Assembly (NCBI GenBank): GCA_050246595.1
Contig: JBFWVT010000030.1
Location: 1 to 55,641 of the forward strand
Reading direction: 5' to 3'
DNA: 55,641 bases
From: DATARH01 sp050246595
Lineage (GTDB): Bacteria > Pseudomonadota > Alphaproteobacteria > ATCC43930 > CGMCC-115725
This document shows positions 33,718 to 41,918 of this stretch, piece after piece. The notes beneath the pieces were generated by a model. The model had not been told where the DNA came from. It worked only from the letters and a program-made list of their open reading frames with translations, and ran no database searches. Within the stretch, counting starts at the first letter, position 1; each line of letters starts with the position of its first letter. A program made the translations under genes and the position numbers.

Positions 33718-34142
33718 CCCCGCCCGGCGCCTTGTTTGAGCGCAGGCATTTCAACGGGTTCCCTCTCCCCGCTTGCGGGGAGAGGGACAGGGTGAGGGGC
33801 GTTTTCAAGCTCCGCTTTCAGCATATACAGAACGCCCTCGATATTGTTCAAAACATCATTATTCCATACGCGAATTGTCCGATATCCGAGCCTGCGCATC
33901 GTCGCGTCGCGCTCACCATCGGCGGCACTGTCTGCATGCTGGCCGCCATCGACCTCGATAACAAGGTGCAAATCGCGACAGACGAAATCCGCGAAATAAG
34001 CTCCAATCGGCTCCTGGCGCACGAATTTGAAGCCTGCGAGCTGACGATCGCGAAGATGCCGCCAGAGCACCGCTTCGGCGCGCGTGCTCCGCCGCCGCAG
34101 AGTTCGGGCTCGCCCAATCGATATCGCGTCTGATCCACGCAT
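33693..34142 (-). CDS. DUF559 endonuclease-like protein (Vsr/PD-(D/E)XK relative)
   Basis: This 149-residue protein starts with the DUF559 core: ARTLRRRSTRAEAVLWRHLR, then LAGFKFVRQEPIGAYFADFV and LHLVIEVDGGQHAD, the last resembling the nuclease E-V-D active-site strand, and YRTIRVWNNDVLNN. The C-terminal 35 residues (NAPHPVPLPASGERE and beyond) are encoded by a palindromic repeat and its flank, so the frame runs into the repeat. An inverted copy of the repeat lies five bases upstream of the start. The last 25 bases overlap the PIN toxin gene tail to tail. Its role is unknown; mismatch or flap nuclease activity is family-based inference. Confidence 0.82.
   Translation of the reverse strand: MRGSDAISIGRARTLRRRSTRAEAVLWRHLRDRQLAGFKFVRQEPIGAYFADFVCRDLHLVIEVDGGQHADSAADGERDATMRRLGYRTIRVWNNDVLNNIEGVLYMLKAELENAPHPVPLPASGEREPVEMPALKQGAGRGYTRMIVA
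33760..33801 (-). repeat. CCTCTCCCC-type palindromic repeat, inverted copy at DUF559 3' end
   Basis: The core TCCCTCTCCCCGC-TT-GCGGGGAGAGGGA is a perfect 13-2-13 palindrome at 33760-33787, followed by GGTGAGGGGCG. It is the reverse orientation of the copy at 34147-34186 and is translated within the DUF559 gene. Confidence 0.85.
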
Positions 34143-34146
34143 CAAT

Positions 34147-34186
34147 GCCCCTCACCCCGCCCCTCTCCCCGCAAGCGGGGAGAGGG
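34147..34186 (+). repeat. CCTCTCCCC-type palindromic repeat, copy at DUF559 5' side
   Basis: GCCCCTCACC leads into the 12-2-12 palindrome CCCTCTCCCCGC-AA-GCGGGGAGAGGG at 34161-34186. With the copy at 33760-33801 it brackets the DUF559 gene in inverted orientation. Confidence 0.85.
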
Positions 34187-34228
34187 AGATCGTCGCCACA
34201 TTGGCCACTGATTTCCTGGCACAATGGG

Positions 34229-34636
34229 TCAGTGAAGGCATTTCTCAAGAACGAATGGACCGTAGGGCGGTTTGCGCGGCCAGTGAACCGGGGCACTTGC
34301 ATTGTCCATGAGCACCTTATTCCCTTGCTTCTGAAGGACGAGTTCGTGCCCCGGTTGTTCGCCTAAGGTGAGCTTAATCTTCTCTTCGGTCACGCGCACC
34401 GCGGACAGGATGGGTATGGCTGTCCCCCCGACCGGCGTAAGGGTCGGCACTGAAAATATCTTTGCCTCAACGGTGAAGCGATCACCGGATTTTGGCTTCA
34501 GCACACAATCGTACGACCAAGTTCCGAGTAGCCCGAATACCTTCAGAGCTTCAGTTGTATTCTCCGCGGCTGCTATCCTGGAACCTACTAACGCCAGCAC
34601 GATAAGGGCGCCACGCTGGAAAACGTTACGCAGCAT
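34229..34636 (-). CDS. Secreted hypothetical protein, 135 residues
   Basis: This is a small protein with a signal peptide (GALIVLALVGSRIAAAEN, cleavage probably after AAA). The mature part contains TWSYDCVLKPKSGDRFTVEA and ends PYGPFVLEKCLH, with two cysteines that could form a disulfide. The DNA is AT-richer than the flanking genes, which suggests it arrived separately. I do not recognise the family with confidence; it has a loose resemblance to short periplasmic beta-rich proteins. It lies 16 bases downstream of the E1 alpha gene, same strand, inside the segment that separates E1 alpha from E1 beta. Confidence 0.6.
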   Translation of the reverse strand: MLRNVFQRGALIVLALVGSRIAAAENTTEALKVFGLLGTWSYDCVLKPKSGDRFTVEAKIFSVPTLTPVGGTAIPILSAVRVTEEKIKLTLGEQPGHELVLQKQGNKVLMDNASAPVHWPRKPPYGPFVLEKCLH

Positions 34637-34652
34637 CGCATTGGCCGTCTCG

Positions 34653-35621
34653 CTAGTACGACACATACACATCCGTCAGCAGCGCGCTCTCGTCCGGCAG
34701 CGGCGCTTCGCGCGCGGTGGCGACGGCGCGGTCGATCAGCGCTGCGACCTCGCTATCGACCGCATCCAAAGCATCCGTCTCCAGCAACGCCGCCTCCGTA
34801 ACCATGCGGCGGAAATTGGCGATGCAGTCGCGCTCCTCGCGCAGGCGTTTCACTTCGTCCTTGCCGCGATAGAGCTGCGCGTCGCCCGAGTGGTGGCCGA
34901 AGAAGCGGCAGGTATCGACCTCGATCACGCTGGGTCCGCCGCCGCCGCGTGCCCGTTCGACCGCCTCGCCCGCCGCCTCGTGCACCGCGAAGAAATCGTC
35001 GCCGATGACCTTGACCGAAGGCAGGCCGAAACCGCCCGCGCGCCCGGCGATGTCCCGGCTGCCGACCGCGTAGCGCCAGCCGGTGCCCTCGCCGTACTGG
35101 TTGTTCTCGAACACGAACACCGCCGGCAGTTGCAAGACCACCGCCATGTTCAGCGCCTCGAACGTCGTCCCCTGGTTCGAGGCGCCGTCGCCCGAGAAGC
35201 ATACCGCGACAGTGCCGGTGCCGAGCGTCTTCGCGGTCAGCGCCGCGCCGATCACCAGCGGCGGTCCGCCGCCGACGATGCCGTTGGCGCCGAGCATCCC
35301 CTGGTCGAGATCGGCGATGTGCATCGAGCCGCCCTTGCCGCCGCACAGCCCGCTCTGACGGCCGAACAGCTCGCACATCATCCCGACCACGTCGCACCCC
35401 TTGGCGATCGAGTGGCCGTGCCCGCGATGCGTCGAGGCGATGTAGTCCTGCGGCCCGAGATGCATGCACATGCCGACCGCCGACGCTTCTTCGCCGGCGT
35501 AGAGATGGACAAAACCGGGGATGCCGCCTTTCGAGAACTCCTCCTGTACGCGCTCCTCGAAGCGGCGGATCGTGACCATGTCGCGATAGGCGCGGATCAG
35601 CTCCTGGCGGTTCAGCTGCAC
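34653..35621 (-). CDS. 2-oxoacid dehydrogenase E1 component, alpha subunit (pyruvate/acetoin type)
   Basis: This 322-residue thiamine-diphosphate-dependent alpha subunit contains GFVHLYAGEEASAVGMCMHL (20), STHRGHGHSIAKG, and GKGGSMHIADLDQGMLGANG. The ThDP motif region is VCFSGDGASNQGTTFEALN followed by FVFENNQYGEGTGW. This is the AcoA/PdhA pattern. GTG 35621 is chosen over longer frames because AGGGAGGA lies five bases upstream and the protein then starts at QLNRQELIRAYRDM. It should pair with the E1 beta product encoded 1.68 kb downstream. Confidence 0.93.
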   Translation of the reverse strand: MQLNRQELIRAYRDMVTIRRFEERVQEEFSKGGIPGFVHLYAGEEASAVGMCMHLGPQDYIASTHRGHGHSIAKGCDVVGMMCELFGRQSGLCGGKGGSMHIADLDQGMLGANGIVGGGPPLVIGAALTAKTLGTGTVAVCFSGDGASNQGTTFEALNMAVVLQLPAVFVFENNQYGEGTGWRYAVGSRDIAGRAGGFGLPSVKVIGDDFFAVHEAAGEAVERARGGGGPSVIEVDTCRFFGHHSGDAQLYRGKDEVKRLREERDCIANFRRMVTEAALLETDALDAVDSEVAALIDRAVATAREAPLPDESALLTDVYVSY

Positions 35622-35817
35622 GGCATCCTCCCTGGAATCACGGTGTCGCGCTACCCTATCGGATCGCGTTCCCCAACCCAAGAGAGGCCGCGCCCGCCCG
35701 CGACGGAAGCTGCGATGGCGCCCTGATGCCAGCCCTGTGATATTGTCGCGAGAGGCCAACCGGCCCGGACCGTACATTCCCCTCTCCCGACAGCCCTCCA
35801 AACTGCAAGGAACCGCG

Positions 35818-37008
35818 ATGATTACGAAATTCGACAGCTCGTATTACGGCACCGCCGACATGGAGAATCTCGGCTACAAGGGCACGCCGATCAACGAGCG
35901 CAACTATTCGCAGAAGGAATTGCAGAAGGCGCTGCACAAGGTCGTGCAGTACGCCAAGTGCATGGACGAGCGCGGCTACAACACGTTCTGGATGGCCGAG
36001 CATCATTTCCAGCCGGAAGGGACCGAACTGATCCCGAACCTCTTGATGATGGCGATGCATCTGTGCGGCGTCACGAAAAACATCAAGATCGGCTGCGGCT
36101 TCAACATCGTGCCGATGTGGCACCCGCTGCGCCTCGCCGAAGACTACGCGATGGCCGATATCCTGACCGGCGGCCGCGTGATCTTCGGTGTCGGGCGCGG
36201 CTATCACACAAGAGAGGTCGAGACCTTCGGCTCGCCGCTGCTGGACCAGGAGGCCAACCGGGAGATTTTTGAGGAAGCCTGCGACGTCATCTTCAAGGCG
36301 TTCGAGGGCAAGCCGTTCTCGCACAAGGGCAAGTATTACACGATCCCGCCGGAGGTGCCGTATCGCGGCTACACGCTGAAGGAGATCACGCTGGTGCCGG
36401 CGCCGGAGCGCCTGCCGGTCGAATGCTGGCAGCCGATCCAGAGCGGCTCGGAGCGCGCCTTCGACTTCATGGCCAAGCACGGCATCAGCGGTGTCATCGG
36501 CGGCGGCTCGGCCGAGGGCGGCGCGGTCGAGCGGCACATGCGCGGTTTCCAGGCGGCCTACGCCAAGCGCGGCGTCCAGCTCGAACTCGGCGAGCGGATG
36601 GCGATCGGGTTCCAGTTTCATATCGCCAACAGCCGCGAGCAGGCGATCAAGGAAGCCGCGCCGCATTACGAAGAAAACATGAAGATGTTTGGCGAATTGC
36701 GGCTGGTGCGCGCCCTGACTGACGAGCAGATCGCCGCGATGCGCGATCCCGCCCTCGCCGGCACCGTCAAACTGCCGGGGATCGAGGATGCGGTAAAGGC
36801 CGGCGGCTTCCTCGCCGGAAGACCCGAGGACATCATCGAGCAGCTCAAGGCGATCGAGAAGCGCTATCCCGCTCTCGACCGGGTCATCTGCGCCACCCCG
36901 CTCGGCACTCCGCTCGATATCCAGCTCGAAGACTTGGACCGCTTCGCGAAGGAGGTCATGCCCGCCTTTGGCGCCGGCAAGACTGGCACGCGGGCGGCGG
37001 CGGAGTAG
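35818..37008 (+). CDS. LLM-class flavin-dependent oxidoreductase
   Basis: This 396-residue luciferase-like monooxygenase has NTFWMAEHHFQPEGTELIPN (20), GCGFNIVPMWHPLRLAEDYA (20), and LTGGRVIFGVGRGYHTREVE, with the flavin-phosphate region intact. ATG 35818 follows CTGCAAGGAACCGCG (AAGGAA as ribosome site). It is divergent from the E1 alpha gene, with about 200 bases between starts that contain no ORF. The substrate is unknown. It is a different subgroup from the shorter homologue at 14378-15424. Confidence 0.9.
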   Translation: MITKFDSSYYGTADMENLGYKGTPINERNYSQKELQKALHKVVQYAKCMDERGYNTFWMAEHHFQPEGTELIPNLLMMAMHLCGVTKNIKIGCGFNIVPMWHPLRLAEDYAMADILTGGRVIFGVGRGYHTREVETFGSPLLDQEANREIFEEACDVIFKAFEGKPFSHKGKYYTIPPEVPYRGYTLKEITLVPAPERLPVECWQPIQSGSERAFDFMAKHGISGVIGGGSAEGGAVERHMRGFQAAYAKRGVQLELGERMAIGFQFHIANSREQAIKEAAPHYEENMKMFGELRLVRALTDEQIAAMRDPALAGTVKLPGIEDAVKAGGFLAGRPEDIIEQLKAIEKRYPALDRVICATPLGTPLDIQLEDLDRFAKEVMPAFGAGKTGTRAAAE

Positions 37009-37023
37009 ATCGAGGCGCATCCA

Positions 37024-37163
37024 CCATTCCCTCTCCGCCCTTCAGGGGGGAGAGGGAGGAATCCAGTGCAGAAGCGCTGGGAGGGTGAGGTGGGTCTCGG
37101 CAACCGCTTTGGAATCCCCCACCTCACCCCGGTCCTCTCCGCCCTCAGGGGCAGAGAGGGAGT
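37024..37163. repeat. Paired CCTCTCC palindromes in inverted orientation
   Basis: The first hairpin TCCCTCTCC ... GGAGAGGGA lies at 37028-37057 and an imperfect copy lies at about 37133-37160. Between them, GGGTGAGGTGGG and CCCACCTCACCCC form a further inverted pair. The element fills the space between two convergent genes and abuts the mcd stop codon. It may act as a bidirectional mRNA 3' stabiliser. Confidence 0.7.
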
Positions 37164-37165
37164 AA

Positions 37166-38815
37166 TCAGTTCCTCCCCGCCAGCAGCCCGCGCGCGATGA
37201 CCTGCGCCTGGATCTCGGCGGCGCCCTCAAAGATGTTCAGGATACGCGCGTCGCACAGCACGCGGCTGATCGGATATTCAAGCGCGTAGCCGTTGCCACC
37301 GTGGATCTGCAACGCATTGTCGGCATTGGCCCAGGCGACCCGCGCCGCCAGCAGTTTCGCCATGCCGGCCTCGATGTCGCAACGCCGTCCGCTGTCCTTC
37401 TCGCGCGCCGCGAAATAGGTCAACTGCCGCGCCACCATCGTCTCGACCACCATCATCGCCAGCTTGTTCGACACGCGCGGAAAGGCGGCGATCCTGCGCC
37501 CGAACTGGTTGCGGTCGAGCGCGTAGGTCAGGCCCAGTTCGAGCGCGTTCTGCGCGACGCCGACGGCGCGCGAAGCGGTCTGCACGCGGGCGCTCTCAAA
37601 GGTCGCCATCAACTGTTTGAACCCCTGTCCCTCGGCCCCGCCGAGCAGGCAATCGGCCGGCACCGCGAACCCGTCGAACGCGATCTCATACTCCTTCATG
37701 CCGCGATAGCCGAGCACCGGGATTTCGGTGCCGCTGATCCCCTCGGCCGGAAACGGGTCGGCATCGTCGCCGCGCGGCTTGGGCGCGAGAAACATGCTGA
37801 GACCGCGATAGCCGCTGTCCGGCGGGCCGGTGCGCGCCAGCAAGGTCATCAGATCAGCGCGCGCGCCGTGCGTGATCCAGGTCTTCGCCCCGTAAATCCG
37901 GTAGATATCGCCGTCGCGCACCGCGCGGGTCTGCACATTGGCGAGGTCGGAGCCGGTATTCGGCTCAGTAAAGACCGCGGTCGGCAGCACCGCGCCCGAT
38001 GCAATATCGGGCAGCCAACGCCGTTTTTGCTGCTCGGTCCCGCCGCTGCGGATCAACTCGCCGGCAATCTCGGAGCGGGTCCCGAGCGAGCCGACGCCGA
38101 TATAGGCGCGCGACAATTCCTCGGAGACGACGCACATCGCGGTCTTTCCCATTCCGAGACCGCCGTGCTCCTCAGGCAGGGTCATCCCGAACACGCCGAT
38201 CGCCGACAATTCGTCGATGACCTCGATCGGGATCAGCCGGTCCTGGCGGTGCCAGTCATGGGCATAAGGCGCGACGGCGCGCTCGGCAAAGCGGCGCACC
38301 TGATCGCGGATCATCTCCAAGGTCGGATCGTCGAGCGCGATCCGTCCGAACGCCGCCGGCTCGCCCTCCGAGATCAGCGCCGCCAGTTTCGCGCGCGCTT
38401 CGCCGAGCCCGGCAACGAGCAGCGCCGCGTCGCCGCCGCGCAACGGCGCGATCTCCGCCTCCGACAGACCCAGATCATGGGGGCGAACGATTTCGGCCTG
38501 CGACATCGCAATACCGCCGGCCAGCTGCGCCAGATATTCGCCAAACGCGACCCGCAGGATCAGCGCCTCGGGACGGCCGAAATCGCCGGCCGCATCGAGA
38601 CGCGATCCCCATCCCCGGATCTGCCGCAGCGCTTCGACATAGGTCGCCATCCAGGCAAACCCGTGCACCGCCATCTGCTCGCGGTCGATCAGCGCCGCGT
38701 CAAGCGCGCCGCCCGGCGCCACGAGTTCGAGAACATGTGCCCGCGCCTGCCGCAAAACCGCTTCGGCTGCGCCCACCACCCGTTCCGTCGCATCAAGCAG
38801 TTTGTTGCGTTCCAT
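37166..38815 (-). CDS. mcd: Methylsuccinyl-CoA dehydrogenase (acyl-CoA dehydrogenase family)
   Basis: This 549-residue FAD enzyme has an acyl-CoA dehydrogenase core from about residue 165 (VFGMTLPEEHGGLGMGKTAM, then TAVFTEPNTGSDLANVQTRA). It also has an N-terminal extension of about 150 residues including REQMAVHGFAWMATYVEALR (20) and AFGEYLAQLAGGIAMSQAEI. This extension and length are characteristic of (2S)-methylsuccinyl-CoA dehydrogenase, which makes mesaconyl-CoA in the ethylmalonyl-CoA pathway for acetate assimilation. No other gene of that pathway (ccr, meaA, mch) is nearby. C-terminal QIHGGNGYALEYPISRVLCD is standard for the family. ATG 38815 fits the known N-terminus. Confidence 0.88.
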   Translation of the reverse strand: MERNKLLDATERVVGAAEAVLRQARAHVLELVAPGGALDAALIDREQMAVHGFAWMATYVEALRQIRGWGSRLDAAGDFGRPEALILRVAFGEYLAQLAGGIAMSQAEIVRPHDLGLSEAEIAPLRGGDAALLVAGLGEARAKLAALISEGEPAAFGRIALDDPTLEMIRDQVRRFAERAVAPYAHDWHRQDRLIPIEVIDELSAIGVFGMTLPEEHGGLGMGKTAMCVVSEELSRAYIGVGSLGTRSEIAGELIRSGGTEQQKRRWLPDIASGAVLPTAVFTEPNTGSDLANVQTRAVRDGDIYRIYGAKTWITHGARADLMTLLARTGPPDSGYRGLSMFLAPKPRGDDADPFPAEGISGTEIPVLGYRGMKEYEIAFDGFAVPADCLLGGAEGQGFKQLMATFESARVQTASRAVGVAQNALELGLTYALDRNQFGRRIAAFPRVSNKLAMMVVETMVARQLTYFAAREKDSGRRCDIEAGMAKLLAARVAWANADNALQIHGGNGYALEYPISRVLCDARILNIFEGAAEIQAQVIARGLLAGRN

Positions 38816-38853
38816 CGGCGAGACCCTGCGCGATCCCGACACCGCCCGGACGG

Positions 38854-39087
38854 TTACGGGTTTTGCGGGCCGGAGCTGTAAGCCTGATACGGAGAATAGA
38901 CGCTGATCGAGCCGACCGTTGAGTTCGGATTGGGGACGCGCGACGGCGACTCCGTCATCCGCACCGCCGCGATATCGTCGCTGATCGCGTTGACATTCTG
39001 GATGGCGCTCGCCCGCTCGGGCGCGCCGACCTCGCACGCCGCTGCGCTCATAGCGAGCACGAGGGCCAAGCCGCAGCGCAACAGCAT
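38854..39087 (-). CDS. Small hypothetical lipoprotein
   Basis: The protein is 77 residues with a lipoprotein signal peptide: CGLALVLAMSAAAC ends in a lipobox-like A-A-A-C, so the mature chain would be lipidated on the cysteine about 18 residues in. The mature part is short, polar and tyrosine/serine rich at the end (SVYSPYQAYSSGPQNP). GGAGG lies five bases before ATG 39087. It follows the 44-residue membrane protein gene by 13 bases, so the two are likely co-transcribed. Function unknown. Confidence 0.65.
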   Translation of the reverse strand: MLLRCGLALVLAMSAAACEVGAPERASAIQNVNAISDDIAAVRMTESPSRVPNPNSTVGSISVYSPYQAYSSGPQNP

Positions 39088-39100
39088 CACTGCCTCCCGA

Positions 39101-39235
39101 TCAGATCACGATCAAGTACGCTACCACGAATAGAATAACAACCAGCGCGAGTCCCACTGTAAGAACATAGCGCGTCACCCCCGCCTTGCGGCCCTGTCGG
39201 GCGTCTTGCGGGTCCTTAACGACGCGATCGTCCAT
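39101..39235 (-). CDS. 44-residue single-pass membrane protein
   Basis: This small ORF, read directly from the minus strand, starts at ATG 39235 (GAGGGG six bases upstream) and ends with TGA at 39101. The first 21 residues are charged (MDDRVVKDPQDARQGRKAG), and the last 22 form one hydrophobic helix (VLTVGLALVVILFVVAYLIV). The basic cluster before the helix predicts the N-terminus in the cytoplasm. The clean ribosome site, composition and co-direction with the lipoprotein gene 13 bases on support a real gene. Function unknown. Confidence 0.65.
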   Translation of the reverse strand: MDDRVVKDPQDARQGRKAGVTRYVLTVGLALVVILFVVAYLIVI

Positions 39236-39405
39236 GGCCTGCCCCTCGTTTGCGAGCATCCTTTCCTCGCGAACGGCGCGAGGCCCAGGATCGATCCCAG
39301 CGCCGAGGGCGAGACGCCGAAACCCGCACCCCGCGCTTTGCCGCCGCGCGGCCCGCTCCTATAGTTCCGAACGCCCGAGCGCGGGACGCGGCAAAGAGGG
39401 ATGCG

Positions 39406-40149
39406 ATGGCCCGACTGAGCGTCAACCTCAACAAGATCGCGCTGCTGCGCAATTCGCGGCACACCGGCGTGCCCGATCTGCTGCATTTCGGGCGTATCGC
39501 GCACGCGGCCGGGGCCGACGGGCTGACCGTGCATCCGCGTCCCGACGAGCGGCACATCCGCCGCTCCGACGTGCCGGCGCTCGCCGAGCTGATGCGCCCG
39601 TGGCGGCCGGGCGTTGAGCTGAACATCGAAGGCTATCCGGACGAGCGGCTGTTCGAGATCGTGCGCGAGGTCCGCCCGGAGCAATGCACGCTGGTGCCCG
39701 ACCCGCCCGGCGCCTTCACCTCGGAAGAAGGCTGGAAGCTCGACGGCGGCGACGACGCGATTGTCGAGAACGCCATCGGCATTTTGAAGCCGCTCGGCTG
39801 CCGCGTCATCCTGTTTGTCGATCCCGACCCGGCGGTCGTCGCCCGGCTGGGCAATACCGGCGCCGACGGTATCGAAATCTATACCGGGACCTACGCCGCC
39901 GCCTTCCGCGCCGGCAATGCCGCTTCCGCGTTGCGCGCCTGCGTCGAAACCGCTGCGCGCGCCGGCGCGATCGGGCTGGTGGTCAATGCCGGCCACGATC
40001 TCAATCTGAAGAACCTGCCCGGTCTCGTCGCCGCGCTGCCAAACCTCGCCGAGGCTTCGATCGGCCACGAACTGACCGCGGACGCGCTGGAGATCGGTTT
40101 CTCGAACGCGGTCCGCGCCTACAAGGCGGCCCTGTCCGGCAGCCCATAA
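39406..40149 (+). CDS. pdxJ: Pyridoxine 5'-phosphate synthase
   Basis: It condenses 1-deoxyxylulose 5-phosphate with 3-amino-2-oxopropyl phosphate to give pyridoxine 5'-phosphate (DXP-dependent vitamin B6 route). The chain is 247 residues, a TIM barrel of normal length. RLSVNLNKIALLRNSR starts the protein, GADGLTVHPRPDERHIRRSD carries the catalytic histidine and phosphate ligands, and NAGHDLNLKNLP and SIGHELTADAL carry further active-site histidine and glutamate positions. It stands alone; ATG 39406 fits the family start. Confidence 0.95.
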   Translation: MARLSVNLNKIALLRNSRHTGVPDLLHFGRIAHAAGADGLTVHPRPDERHIRRSDVPALAELMRPWRPGVELNIEGYPDERLFEIVREVRPEQCTLVPDPPGAFTSEEGWKLDGGDDAIVENAIGILKPLGCRVILFVDPDPAVVARLGNTGADGIEIYTGTYAAAFRAGNAASALRACVETAARAGAIGLVVNAGHDLNLKNLPGLVAALPNLAEASIGHELTADALEIGFSNAVRAYKAALSGSP

Positions 40150-40177
40150 TCGGGGCCGCCGGCGTCTCACCGGCTCA

Positions 40178-40196
40178 GGCGAAGCTTTGCTTCGCC
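40178..40196. repeat. Perfect hairpin between convergent pdxJ and MFS genes
   Basis: GGCGAAGC-TTT-GCTTCGCC is followed by GAGGCCGGCCGGAGGCCGGC, another short palindromic run. It lacks a T-run but sits between two gene ends, so it may protect both mRNA 3' ends. Confidence 0.55.
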
Positions 40197-40243
40197 CGAG
40201 GCCGGCCGGAGGCCGGCGGTCCTCCGAAGCCTCTCGCCTTAGC

Positions 40244-41737
40244 TCAACCCTCCCCGGAGCGGGTCGGGCTCAGCCCGCGCGGGAACGCGAAGACGAGAAC
40301 CAGCGTGGCCGCCGCGATCAGCGTTGCGACGAGAAACGCGTCCTGCGCCGCCACCGTGATCGCCTCGGCGAGACGCCCGATCCGATCCGGGTCGAGACCG
40401 GCGCGCACCTCCGGCAGCAGCAGGCGGTTCACCGCGTCGCCGGACCCCGGCAATTGCTGATGCACGCCAAAATTGACGATCGCCCCGAACAGCGCCGCCC
40501 CGACCGACATGCCGATCATGCGCATGAACATCTGCGATCCGGTGGCGATGCCACGCTCGCGCCACGCCACCGTCCCCTGGATCGCGACAATAAAGGTCGT
40601 GTTGCAGAACCCCATGCCGTTGCCGATCAGCAGCGATCCCATGACCGGCCACGCCACCCCCGACCCGGCATCCAGCGTCAGCAGCACCGCGCTGCCGGCG
40701 ATCAGCGAGGCGCCGCCGATCGCAAAGGTCAGCCGGTACGACGTATGGACCATCAACCTGCCGGCGACGATCGAGGCAACCATCCAGCTGACCGACGCCG
40801 CCCCGACGACAAACCCGCTGACCCCGGCGCTGTACCCCATCGCGCCCTGAACATAGATCGGCAGCAAGGCGCTGACCGCCATATACGTTGCCGACGCGGT
40901 GAAGCCGCCGATATTGCACAGTGCCAGCACGCGCTGCCGCCACAGCCCCAAGGGCAGCATCGGCTCCGGCACCCGGCTCTCGTGCACGAGCAGCCACGCC
41001 AGCGCGCCGATCCCGACAAAAACAAGCGCCGCGATCGCCGGGCCGCCGAGGCTCAGACCCTGCACCAGAGCCAGCATCAGCGCGCCGACCCCGACAATCA
41101 GCAGCGCGCCGCCGAGATAGTCGATGCGATGCGGCCGCCGCTCGACCCGCTCGCTCAGAAACAACGCGAACATCGCGAGGCTGACCGCCCCGATCGGCAG
41201 GTTGACCCAGAACACGGCCGACCAGTGCACGGTCTCAACCAGAAACGCGCTGGTCGCCGGCCCGACCACCGCCGCAAACCCCCACACGGCCGACATCGCG
41301 CCCTGGATGCGGGCCCGCTCGGACGGCGTATAGATGTCGCCGATGATCGTCATCGCGATCGGCTGGATGGCGCCGGCGCCGATGCCCTGGATCGCGCGAA
41401 ACACGATCAGCAGCTCCATCGACCGGGCAAACCCGCACAGCGCCGTGCCGAGCAGAAAGATCGCGGTCCCGATAAAGAACACAGGCCGGCGGCCGTAGAT
41501 GTCGGCCAGACGCCCGTAAAGCGGGATCGTCACGGCCATTGTCAGCAGCGGCACCGCGAACACCCAGCTGAACAGGTGAAACCCGCCGAGATGACCGATG
41601 ATCGTCGGCAGCGCGGTTGCGACGATCGAGCTTTCGACGGCCGGCATAAAGATCGCCATCAGCGCCGCCATCAGCACCAGACCGCGGCGCGGTACGGCGA
41701 CGGGAGGACGCGCTTTCTCCGCCACCGTCTGGTCCAC
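40244..41737 (-). CDS. MFS transporter, DHA2 (EmrB/QacA) family
   Basis: This 497-residue drug/proton antiporter type transporter has about 14 hydrophobic helices. Motif A is in GRLADIYGRRPVFFIGTAIF (20), motif C-like GFAAVVGPATSAFLVE follows in helix 5, and FMPAVESSIVATALPTIIGH is the helix 1 motif D1 region of 14-helix DHA2 members. It probably exports hydrophobic compounds. No regulator or membrane-fusion partner is adjacent. Confidence 0.92.
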   Translation of the reverse strand: MDQTVAEKARPPVAVPRRGLVLMAALMAIFMPAVESSIVATALPTIIGHLGGFHLFSWVFAVPLLTMAVTIPLYGRLADIYGRRPVFFIGTAIFLLGTALCGFARSMELLIVFRAIQGIGAGAIQPIAMTIIGDIYTPSERARIQGAMSAVWGFAAVVGPATSAFLVETVHWSAVFWVNLPIGAVSLAMFALFLSERVERRPHRIDYLGGALLIVGVGALMLALVQGLSLGGPAIAALVFVGIGALAWLLVHESRVPEPMLPLGLWRQRVLALCNIGGFTASATYMAVSALLPIYVQGAMGYSAGVSGFVVGAASVSWMVASIVAGRLMVHTSYRLTFAIGGASLIAGSAVLLTLDAGSGVAWPVMGSLLIGNGMGFCNTTFIVAIQGTVAWRERGIATGSQMFMRMIGMSVGAALFGAIVNFGVHQQLPGSGDAVNRLLLPEVRAGLDPDRIGRLAEAITVAAQDAFLVATLIAAATLVLVFAFPRGLSPTRSGEG

Positions 41738-41918
41738 CCGGCCGCTCCCCTTGTGCCGAAATCGGCGGCAGATTAAGGCGAGGGATCGCCGCCAACAACG
41801 AGGATTGCCGAAAAAGCCGCTCCCGTGCCGCGCGGCTGTGCATGCGGGCTATGTTGCGGCGTTGCGCTTCGCGCGACGGGCAGGTAGCAGATGGGCAGCA
41901 GCAAGCAGGAGAACGCCC

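Noticed and set aside
37024..37163. CRISPR-like repeats
   Set aside because: The repeats are inverted palindromes in two copies without regular spacers, and no cas genes are present.
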